NCBI GenBank assembly: GCA_025349905.2
Contig: MU625120.1
Coordinates: 1 to 11,436 of the forward strand
DNA length: 11,436 nucleotides
From: Blastocladiella britannica
Lineage: Eukaryota; Blastocladiomycota; Blastocladiomycetes; Blastocladiales; Blastocladiaceae
Direction of reading: 5' to 3'
The notes beneath the pieces are model-generated. The model ran no database searches, was not told the origin of the DNA, and worked only from the letters and a program-made list of their open reading frames with translations. Positions within the stretch are counted from its first letter, which is position 1. Each line of letters starts with the position of its first letter. Below, one piece after another: positions 1 through 7,356 of the stretch. The translations under genes were made by a program, and so were the position numbers.

Positions 1-5
1 CCCAC

Positions 6-20
6 AAAAAAAAAAAAAAA
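6..20. repeat. A15 homopolymer in intron of the aminopeptidase gene
   Basis: Fifteen consecutive A on the plus strand, which is a T15 run in the sense of the minus-strand aminopeptidase gene. It begins 2 bases after that gene's splice donor (GTA at 23-21) and so lies inside the intron that runs off the left edge. It is a likely length-polymorphic or sequencing-error-prone tract. Confidence 0.9.
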
Positions 21-23
21 TAC

Positions 24-1797
24 CGTTGGTGACAATCATGCCAGGCGCAAGGGCAACGTCGAGCGATCCGGGGCGGGGCGAGATCGAGTGCGGGCCCTCG
101 TGCACGTTCAAAAAGTGTCCGACGCCGTGTCCGGTACCGTGGCGGAAGTCCAGGCCCGACGACCACAGCGGGCCACGAGCGAACGCGTCCACGACAAAGC
201 CCGAGGTACCCTTGGGGAACGTGGCGAGCGCGAGCTGCGCGTGGCCCTGCAGAACGCGGGTGTTGGCGAGCTTCTCGAACGGCGTGGGCGTGCCCTTGAG
301 GTGAATGGTACGGGTCACGTCGGTGGTGCCGTCCTTGTACTGCGCGCCCGAGTCGCACAGGTACACTGCGGCCGGGTCGATCGTCCGGCACGATCCCTTC
401 TCGGGGCCGTAGTGAATGATGGCGCCGTTCGGGCCGGATCCGGAAATAGTCGGGAACGACAAGCCGACGAAGTGGTCGCCTTTCGCGCGCTGCGCTTCCA
501 GGTAGTCGCAGCCGTCCACCTCGTCAATGTCGGTGCGGCCCTTGTTGACCAGCTCGTCCTCGAGCCAGGCAAAGTAACTCACGAGCGCGGCGGCGTCGCG
601 AATGTGCGACGCATGGAACCCGGCCACCTCGGTCTCGTTCTTGACGGCTTTCGCGGGCACCACCGGGTTGCGCGTCACCACGTGCACCAGGTTCTTGCCG
701 ATGGCATCGACCAGCGCCAAGTTGCAGCGGCCGTCGATAATGAACTTGCGGCCCGACTCGGCAACGGTGACGGCGGCGGCGGCCACGTCGTCAAAGATGG
801 CCGCGTACGGCTTGACGTGGACCAGGCCCGTGGCCAGGTGCGAGAACACGTCGGGCGACAGCTTGGTAGCGTCAATGTACAGCGTGGCGTCGTCGCGGGT
901 GATCACCGCGTACGCGAAGAACACCGGGTTGAATGCAATGTCGGATCCGCGCAGGTTGAACAGCCACGCCAGGTCGTCGAGCGCCGTGAGCACCAGCGCG
1001 TGCGCGGCCACGTCCTTGTCGCCGCCGTCCTTGACGGGTTTCGCCAGCCACTCGCGCACTTCGGCCAGCTTGGCCGTGTAGCTGCGGCCGGCGTAACTGT
1101 CGGCCAGCACCGTGACCGGGTTGCTGGGCTGCGCGGGGCGCGCTGATCCCCACACGGCGTCCACTAGGTTGGCACGCACCGACACCATCTCGTGGCCCTT
1201 GGCCGCCAGCGCCTCGCGCAGCGTGTCGGCGGGCTTGACCGCAATCACCGCCGGGTCCAGGCCCACGCGGCCACCGGTCTTGCCGGAGGCCGCAAACTCG
1301 GCCACAATCCACTGTTCCTTGGTCGGGGTGTCCGGAAGCCCAAACTTTTGCAGGATCCAGTTGGAGTCGAGCTGCTGGCTGGCCTGCAAAAAGTACCGGC
1401 CGTCGGTCCAGAGCGCGGCCTTGTCGGCGGTGATGACCGCGAGTCCTTTTTACAATTGTTTAGATGCGATCGATTGATGATGAATAGAATCGTGAACGGT
1501 TGGGGATGGAAAGTAACGCGAGTCGATCATCCAGGAATGAAGGTAGTCCCGAAAGGAGCGAGGGGAAGCCACATGGGCACACTTCCGTATGTGTGTGTGT
1601 GTGCGGACAGAGTCACAACATCAAGAAAACATACCAGCAGAGCCCGTAAAGCCCGAGATAAAGGCACGGCGGCCGTCGCAGTCGGCAATGTACTCGGACT
1701 GGTGGGCGTCCTCGGACGGGACAATGTACGCGTCGAGCTTGTGCTCGGCCAGCAGCGCGCGCAGCTTGGCAATGCGGTCTGTGGTGTTGGTGGGCAT
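24..1797 (-). CDS. XPNPEP1: Xaa-Pro aminopeptidase (aminopeptidase P, XPNPEP1 type), 3' end outside window
   Basis: Metallopeptidase (M24B, pita-bread fold) that removes the N-terminal residue from peptides with proline in position 2, usually in the cytosol as a dimer with two Mn ions. Exons (transcript order) are 1797-1635 and 1445-24, with a 189-bp intron 1634-1446 (GTATG...AAAAG). A further donor (GTA) at 23-21 shows that the gene continues left of the window. The N-terminal domain starts [20 protein letters not shown] and contains the family's [20 protein letters not shown] and [11 protein letters not shown] motifs. The catalytic domain has the proton-shuttle His399 (NGAIIHY), metal ligands Asp419 and Asp430 ([16 protein letters not shown]), and His490/His494 (HGTGHGVG), then NVHEGP with His503. 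Spacing matches human XPNPEP1 (395, 415, 426, 485, 489) to within a residue. The two Glu ligands fall at and after the left-edge intron. I chose the ATG at 1797 because it matches the family's short N-terminus and leaves a 241-bp intergenic region. An in-frame ATG at 2022 would add 75 residues. Confidence 0.93.
1446..1634 (-). other. Unusually long intron (189 bp) of the aminopeptidase gene, with TG microsatellite
   Basis: Phase-1 intron splitting a Gly codon in [10 protein letters not shown]. The donor is G|GTATGTTTTC and the acceptor AAAAAG|GA. It is about three times longer than the other introns in the window and holds a (TG)7 dinucleotide run at 1590-1603. Its 3' end is A-rich rather than pyrimidine-rich. 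Splicing is supported because it rejoins two blocks of the conserved aminopeptidase P sequence in frame. Confidence 0.85.
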
Positions 1798-2038
1798 GGT
1801 CGTTGCAGTGATCGGTCTTGCTATGTCGAAAGAGAAGAGGCGGCCATGTTGGGGTGCGGACGTTTTGTTGCTGTTGTCGCGGGAAAACGCGCGGCCACAC
1901 GAGGTCATCCGTACCACTCCTGGCGCCATTGCTGTCGTCGTCAGTCCTCGTCGTGACACTGGGCTAAACGGCCCCGCCACGAGCACCTGCTGGAGGAGCT
2001 GTTGTCTGCGTACCCACCACATCGTATATTTACGCTGG
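1798..2038 (-). promoter_or_regulatory. Intergenic region: transporter 3' end and aminopeptidase 5' region
   Basis: The region is 241 bp between the stop of the upstream transporter gene (2039) and the aminopeptidase ATG (1797), both on the minus strand, so it must hold the 3' UTR of the first and the promoter/5' UTR of the second. I see no clear TATA box or polyadenylation hexamer. The frame of the aminopeptidase stays open through it up to an ATG at 2022, giving an Arg-rich, nearly acid-free stretch that could be a presequence (see findings). Confidence 0.5.
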
Positions 2039-3920
2039 TCACGAAGAAGAAGACAAGAGCAGCGCCGGCGCCGCCTGCACCACGACCCCGACCACCAACA
2101 TCCCGGCCACGATCGGCAGCCCCGCGACGCGGATCCCGACCGCCGTGAACGACCTCCCGCCGAGGATATCTTGCTTTAGGATCGTCGGCGGCCGCAGCGG
2201 ATTTTCCTCGAACGAGGCAATCACTCCCGCCCACAGCAGCCCCGCAAGCGACCCCGCCAGCGCCAGACACGGCCCGACATTGCTAGCCAGTTCCGTGGCC
2301 GCGACTGCTGCCGCGTGCGTTCCGGGATCCACCACCCCCATCCACTCGGGCCGCGCCAGCACCTGCGCCATCAGCACCGTGGCCGGCAAGTTGTTGATTC
2401 CCGCACACAACACCAGAGCAATGGCGCCGACCACCAGCACCGTCACCATTGGCGATCCGCCCGCCGCTAAGACCGTCGCTGCTAGCCCGGACGCGAGCGG
2501 GGACAGTACGCCCGTGGAGACCAGCGCTTGTACGAGCGCAAACTGGCCCAGTAGGAACGGGAAGATGCCGATGGGGAACCGCGCGGCTGCTGCGGTTAGT
2601 CGGGGCATGCGGGTTACCCAGTTTGGCGTTGGTGCTATTGGACCGGGTTGGCGATGACCACCACTGATCCTGGCCGTGGCCGTGACGTGGGCGGTCCCAC
2701 CTCCATTGCCTTCATCTCCCACGTGCTTGGCAGCATCGTCGGCCGGATCTGCAAGAGGCAGGGTTTCGGTCAATGGGATCCCGTCGTCGTCTTCATCCAT
2801 GCCGCCTCTGCTCCCGTCGTCATCTTCGGAGGAAGGGGAAGAAGGCGACTTCCACGGAACACGGGCCACGTCCGCGACCACATCCCATGCCACGCTAGCA
2901 ATCCCAGCCGCCAGCACAATGAGCCACACGGGAACCAGTTCGCGGTGTGCGCCGCTGACGCTGGTGGCGGTGGAGACAGCCAGCACCAGAATGCATGCCA
3001 CAAGCACCGACCCATGTGCCGCTGCGCCCCACTTGTCACGGAGCACCACCCCTGTCGTACGGTTCCCACCTTCTTCGTCCCCCGTGCTGCCACTCACCAC
3101 TGGCGCAATGCGATCCGGCATCGGGTACCACCAAGCGGCGCTGACCGCAAGCAGCCCGTGGGTCACGAGCGCGCCGGGCCCGACCACCGCCAGTAATCGC
3201 ACCGGGTTGATGGAGAATGCTTGTGCGAGGACCAGGTTGGTCGGGTTTGAGAGGTACCAGGCGGCGCTGATGGCATTGGCCGCATAGAACTGGAGCAAAA
3301 AGGAGCCCCGGAACGAGGCTCGGCCGCTTTCGCCGCTGCTATTGCTGGGCAGCGAGCGGGTCGCATGTAGTAAGAGCGGGACCAGGGTCAAGATCACAAT
3401 GTCTGCATTTTGTTTCCCAGCTTCAGCGACATCGGCATCGACAACCATTCCATGAAATAAAAAACGTGTTGTTACCGTTATTGGTGAGGAGCGTCATGAC
3501 GGTAGTGAGCCCATAAATGGTCATCATCAACCGCGGTCCACGAGTACCAGCGCGCCGAAGCACCGATTGAGCAATGGCTTCAAGTGCGCCCGTCAAATCC
3601 AAGGCCACGCACACATACGAGATGGCTGCCAAAAGCACGCAAATAGTCCATGGCTGAAGTGGCGACCCGGGTGCGCCGGCAATGGCGGTCGCCCAGTCTT
3701 TGGGAGTAAGCACTCCGCACGCGACCAGAAGCAACGATACGGGCAGCGAGACGGTAGCGTAGTTGAGCGGAATCCGGAGGATTCGACCACCGCGGTGTCG
3801 AAATGGGAGCGTCAGTGTGACGGGCCGGACCACCAGGATATTGCAGACCAGAAATGCCAAGATGGCGGTCACGTTGGGCGGAGTGGCGTGGAAGGTTGGT
3901 GCGGATGCAGGTTGCTGCAT
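2039..3920 (-). CDS. ArsB/P-type (ion transporter superfamily) membrane transporter
   Basis: Polytopic membrane protein of 602 residues. Exons are 3920-3476 and 3402-2039, with one 73-bp phase-1 intron (3475-3403, GTAAC...TGCAG). Splicing creates the family signature [14 protein letters not shown], with the split Asp149. Further ArsB-like signatures are [12 protein letters not shown] (about 199-210), NNLPATVL (485-492) and [19 protein letters not shown] (about 521-539), so both inverted-repeat halves are present. About 11-13 hydrophobic segments are visible, the first at about 15-33 and the last at about 572-597. A hydrophilic, Asp/Glu-rich linker (about 333-415) separates the two halves. In this superfamily (ArsB, NhaD, SLC13, OCA2 P protein) members export arsenite or move anions with H+ or Na+. 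Arsenite or related anion efflux is a guess from ArsB resemblance; no arsenic-resistance neighbour supports it. The start [10 protein letters not shown] lies only 48 bp after the preceding gene's stop. Confidence 0.82.
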
Positions 3921-3968
3921 GGTAAATCACGTTGATGTTTGGGAAAAGAACCAACCATTATTTTTTCT
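3921..3968 (-). promoter_or_regulatory. 48-bp spacer between epoxide hydrolase 1 and transporter, with a small upstream ORF
   Basis: Only 48 bp separate the epoxide hydrolase stop (3969) from the transporter ATG (3920). The transporter promoter therefore probably lies inside the upstream gene, or the two are co-transcribed. An ATG at 3958 (context AATAATGG) starts a 29-codon ORF ending at 3869. It overlaps the transporter start in another frame and could lower its translation if the transcript begins far enough upstream. The spacer is AT-rich and has no other recognisable element. Confidence 0.4.
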
Positions 3969-5643
3969 TCAAAACTGCACGATCCCACGCTGGATCCACG
4001 ACCCAAAGCACTTGCGAATGTCGCCCACCAGCAGGTCGGGTTCCTCGAGTGCGGCAAAGTGTCCACCCTATTTATCAATGTATCTCGTGTGAGCTTCCAT
4101 TTCTTCTTGGGAGAAATGAAGGAGATACAAACCCGCTCCATGACGGACCAATGTTGGATGTTGAGCTGGCAAATAGAAATAATGAATACAAGTGTGAGCG
4201 ACCAAGTACAAAACACAAATCATGTAAAAACACAAACCGTGTTCTTGGCCCACGACTGCGGCATCTTGTAAAGCTCGCGAGGGAACACGGCGACGCCCAC
4301 AGGCACGGTGATCCGACCTGTTCCATCAAGAGAATGTCAGGATGTGTTTCAACGAAAAAACAAAACATATAAACGGTACCTGCAATCATCGGCGCATTGG
4401 CACTGTTACCACCAGGAGAATCCTTGAGACCGCCGCGGTAGAGCCACATGGACGTGGTGATGGTTTGCGTGAACCAGTACAGGGAGATATCGGTCAGCAC
4501 CTCGTCCAGCGAAATGCGCTGGTCCGGGTCCAGATGATGGAAGGCGCCATACAAGATACCGAGGAGACCTATGCATTCCGGATCAATTGAATTGAAAGAC
4601 CGAATGAATAAAAGAGTCTCACGTACCGACAGGCGAGTCATTAAGCGCGTAGCCAAAGGTCTGCGGGGTGTAGCCATGCAGCATCTGATAGCCCTTGCCC
4701 TGTTCTTTCGATTTGACCGATTGGTTGACCCTGCATTCGTTGCCAATTGAGTACAAGAGTTGCCCAATCCCAAAAGACGTAGACATACCACTCCACCTCC
4801 TGAGGCGTCATAAACCAGTGACCCTTGCCGAGCCCATACGCCACCAGAGAAGGAATGTTCTTCAAAGTCACTGGCGGGGGCACCACCAGCATGTTGATGT
4901 GGAGGCCAATGCAGTTGAGCGGGTGCTCGATCGCGAGCACACGGCCAAGCAGCGAGCCCCAGTCGCCACCCTGAGCGAAATACTGCGTGTATCCTGTCAC
5001 AGGAGGGCGTTGTCAATGTATATCCATTACCACGGTAGGAATTGTCAATACCAAGCTTGACCATCAGGGCATTGAACGCGCGGACAATGTTCTTGGGCAG
5101 GCACTGGTCCTCTTCGCGCGGCGCCGGTGAAAAGCCAAATCCAGGAATGGACGGGATCACCAGATGGAAGGCGGGATCGGCGGGGTCAGTGGGGTTGGTG
5201 AGGGCCGGAATGATTTTGAGGAACTCGACAAACGACCCCGGCCAGCCGTGCAGCAGCAGAAGCGGCTTGGCGTCAGCACGGTCGCTGCGGGCATGGATAA
5301 AATGCAGGTTGACGTCGTCCAAGACCGTCACCAGAAAGTGCGGGAACGAGTTGATCCAGGCAAAGTGGCGGGCGAAGTCGTACTGGTTGGCCCAGTGGTC
5401 GGCGACGGCCATGAGCGCGGACTTTTCGGTACCTTTTTTTTTTTTTGATTTTGATTTAATGGTCAGTGCTATGGCTCGTCATAATACCGTAGACTATAAA
5501 ATACCATAGTCCCAGCCAGCATCCTCGAGCTGGTCGGGCCAGCGGGTGGCGGCAAGGCGGGACTTGAGATCGGCGACCTCGAGCGGGTCCAAGTCAAACT
5601 GGTACGGCTCGGGGTCGATGATCCGTTGCGTGCGGGATGGCAT
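3969..5643 (-). CDS. Microsomal-type epoxide hydrolase, alpha/beta-hydrolase fold (paralog 1)
   Basis: Hydrolyses epoxides to vicinal diols through an Asp-ester intermediate (EPHX1-like family: EHN domain plus alpha/beta hydrolase). There are eight exons: 5643-5505, 5432-5052, 4993-4789, 4730-4627, 4568-4380, 4317-4238, 4165-4133 and 4067-3969, summing to 1230 nt (409 residues), with introns of 58-72 bp. The EHN domain spans about residues 1-80 (FDLDPLEVADLKSRLAATRW). The oxyanion region is HGWPGS, followed by GFGFSPAP. Catalytic residues inferred from alignment with human EPHX1 are nucleophile Asp184 (GGDWGS), Tyr256 and Tyr320 (LYR), Glu354 (FPRELY) and His380 (RGGHFAALEEP). The N-terminal membrane anchor of the mammalian enzyme is missing, so a soluble enzyme is likely. 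Exon 7 is only 33 nt. It is paired head-to-head with a close paralog at 5808. The natural substrate is unknown. Confidence 0.93.
4133..4165 (-). other. 33-nt microexon flanked by two GTTTGT-donor introns
   Basis: Exon 7 of epoxide hydrolase 1 encodes LNIQHWSVMER, which aligns without gaps to TNLQHWTVMNR inside the last, uninterrupted exon of paralog 2. Both flanking introns (4237-4166, 72 bp; 4132-4068, 65 bp) are phase 0 and start with GTTTGT, a donor no other intron here uses. They end TTTGCCAG and TAAATAG. The reading through these junctions is fixed by the paralog alignment. Confidence 0.88.
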
Positions 5644-5679
5644 TTTTCAAGATGGTTGATGGGGAAAATGGCGATACGA

Positions 5680-5688
5680 AAGAGAGTC
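5680..5688 (-). repeat. GACTCTCTT motif, arm serving epoxide hydrolase 1
   Basis: Read on the minus strand this is GACTCTCTT followed by TCG, ending 36 bp before the ATG of the left-hand gene. It is inverted relative to the copy at 5769-5777; in both, the motif is preceded by TTGA (with or without GA) and followed by YCG. It could be a regulatory site, or a conserved 5' UTR piece kept since the duplication. Confidence 0.55.
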
Positions 5689-5748
5689 AACGCTGTCCGC
5701 GGCTGCAACGCGTCGGTCGGTCAACGTCCACTTTTTCAAATTGCGACC

Positions 5749-5763
5749 AAGTTCGCGGAACTT
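5749..5763. repeat. Short palindrome AAGTTC-GCG-GAACTT
   Basis: Perfect 6-bp inverted repeat around a 3-bp centre in the divergent promoter, 44 bp before the right-hand ATG. Its dyad symmetry suits a dimeric regulator. It resembles interlocking TTC/GAA heat-shock units, but the spacing is not the canonical 2 bp. No regulator is assigned. Confidence 0.45.
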
Positions 5764-5768
5764 CTTGA

Positions 5769-5777
5769 GACTCTCTT
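5769..5777 (+). repeat. GACTCTCTT motif, arm serving epoxide hydrolase 2
   Basis: Second copy of the motif, on the plus strand, ending 30 bp before the ATG at 5808. Its context is CTTGA-GACTCTCTT-CCG. See the copy at 5680-5688. Confidence 0.55.
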
Positions 5778-5807
5778 CCGAGATTCGAATTCCATCACAA
5801 AGAAAAT

Positions 5808-7317
5808 ATGCCACAGCCAAAGCCGTTTACTTTTGAGCCCCCGCAGGCGGCCATTGACGACCTGCGCCGCCGTATTCGGGCTACGCGCTGGCCTGATCAG
5901 ATTGAAAATATCGGCTGGGACTTTGGCGTCGAGCGCACCGAGCTCAAGAAGGTGGCCATCCACTGGGCCGACAGCTTTGATTTCACGGCCCAGTTTGCCC
6001 GTCTCAATGCGTCCGTATTTGTGTCTTTTCATATTTTACACCCTTGACTCAATACTTAAAATACAGATTCCCCAACTTTACCACCACCGTATCGGGGGAC
6101 TCGGTCCCGCTGCACTTTATCCATGTCCGCAGCGACCGTGCTGACGCCAAGCCGCTCTTGCTGATCCACGGGTGGTTCGTTTCATTTTTGTTTCTTCCTT
6201 CAGTACCACAATTGAACAATCATACACCAGGCCCGGATCCGTCATTGAATTCTTTGACATCATCCCGCTGCTCACGCGCCCAAAGTCGGACACGGCGCCC
6301 GCTTTCCACCTGGTGATCCCCTCGCTGCCGGGCTACGGGTTCTCTCCGGCTCCCACGCGGTCGGGTGTCTCGACGCTGGAAATGGCCCGCGCATTCAACC
6401 AGCTCATGATCCAGCTCGGGTACATCAAGTACTTTGCGCAAGGCGGCGACTGGGGGTCGATTATTGCCCGCGATCTTGCTGTCCACCACGCGCTCAACTG
6501 CGTTGGGATTCACATCAACATGGCCGCGTTCCAGCCGCCGCGGACCGCTACGTGGATTCCATCGCTGGTGGCCATGTACGCCAACAAGGGCACCTATGTC
6601 TTGAGTCCTGAGGAGTGGGAGTGGTACGCTATCCATTTTTTTTTTGGAGGTGACCCAACAGTAACACATTTATTCAGGGTGAAAGAGACGCAAAAGCACC
6701 AAGAGACGGGAACCGGTTATATGCACTACCAGACCACTGCTCCGCAAGCGCTGGCGTACGGCTTGAACGATTCTCCTGTTGGTACGTTACCTCTTGATTT
6801 ATATGCGCCATGCTCCTCATCAATATGCCATTCATTTTATAAAGGACTGCTGGCATGGATCTACGAGAAATTTTACCGCTGGACCCACCACCTGGGCGAC
6901 GTGACGCAGGCGGTTCCGATCGACAAGATCCTGCTCAACGTCTCGATCTACTGGTTCACCAACACCATTGCTTCGTCGCTCCGGCTGTACCGCGAGACCC
7001 TTGGAAAGAAGAATCCCGGGACCAACCTTGACGGTACCGTTGTACTTCGAAATACTCATTCCAATGGTGTACTCATTCATTTGAAATGCTCTGTTATTAC
7101 AGCCAAGATCGCAAACCCCGTGGGCGTTGCCGTGTTCCCCAAGGAGCTTTACAAGGCACCCAAGTCGTGGGTCAAACATTACACGAACCTACAGCACTGG
7201 ACGGTCATGAACCGTGGCGGCCACTTTGCGGCGCTGGAGGAGCCCGCGCTGCTGGCCGACGATATCCAAGAGTGCTTTGGCAAGTGGGTAGCCGACGGTC
7301 TGGTCAAGCTGGATTGA
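5808..7317 (+). CDS. Microsomal-type epoxide hydrolase, alpha/beta-hydrolase fold (paralog 2)
   Basis: Epoxide-to-diol hydrolase closely related to its divergent neighbour. There are six exons: 5808-6010, 6067-6174, 6231-6623, 6678-6781, 6845-7033 and 7103-7317, totalling 1212 nt (403 residues), with introns of 54-69 bp. The EHN domain is at the N-terminus (FEPPQAAIDDLRRRIRATRW). Then come HFIHVRSDRADAKPLLLIHG, HGWPGS and GYGFSPAP. Catalytic residues by family alignment are nucleophile Asp177 (GGDWGS), Tyr249 (GTGYMHYQ), Tyr318 (RLYRETLG), Glu347 (FPKELY) and His373 (RGGHFAALEEP). There is no N-terminal anchor. Exons 4 and 5 have exactly the lengths (104, 189 nt) of their counterparts in paralog 1. 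The first intron uses an atypical donor, GC|GTCCGT at 6011; the better-looking GTATTT at 6015 would put the next exon out of frame. The next gene's possible ATG is 3 bp after this stop. Confidence 0.93.
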
Positions 7318-7356
7318 TCAATGTCTTTCTCCTTCAACGAAAAATCAGTTAAAATA

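Larger units (their letters stand above)
5644..5807. promoter_or_regulatory. Divergent promoter region between the two epoxide hydrolase genes
   Basis: The region is 164 bp between the ATG codons of two head-to-head paralogs. It contains a mirrored pair of GACTCTCTT motifs (one per strand) and a central palindrome at 5749-5763. There is no obvious TATA box. As it is the only non-coding DNA between the genes, it must hold both promoters and both 5' UTRs, which suggests shared regulation. Confidence 0.75.

Noticed and set aside
88..1146. Long plus-strand ORF of 352 codons
   Set aside because: It is the antisense shadow of the Xaa-Pro aminopeptidase exon. Its translation is Arg/Val/His-rich and matches no family, while the minus strand shows all catalytic motifs.
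2145..3287. Several plus-strand ORFs (170-203 codons) over the transporter
   Set aside because: Antisense shadows of the transporter exon, with no hydrophobic pattern or recognisable motif.
4075..5412. Single 445-codon minus-strand ORF across epoxide hydrolase 1
   Set aside because: It reads through several introns and shifts out of the conserved frame after the LGID segment, losing GGDWGS and later motifs. The spliced 8-exon model restores all of them.
5749..5768. Heat-shock element in the divergent promoter
   Set aside because: TTC and GAA units are present, but their spacing (3 and 1 bp) does not fit the canonical 2-bp spacing, so I list only a palindrome.
6015..6066. Donor GTATTT at 6015 for intron 1 of epoxide hydrolase 2
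   Set aside because: It looks better than GTCCGT at 6011, but joining it to the acceptor at 6066 shifts the frame. The 6011 donor gives NAFPNF, aligned without gaps to NSFPHF in the paralog.
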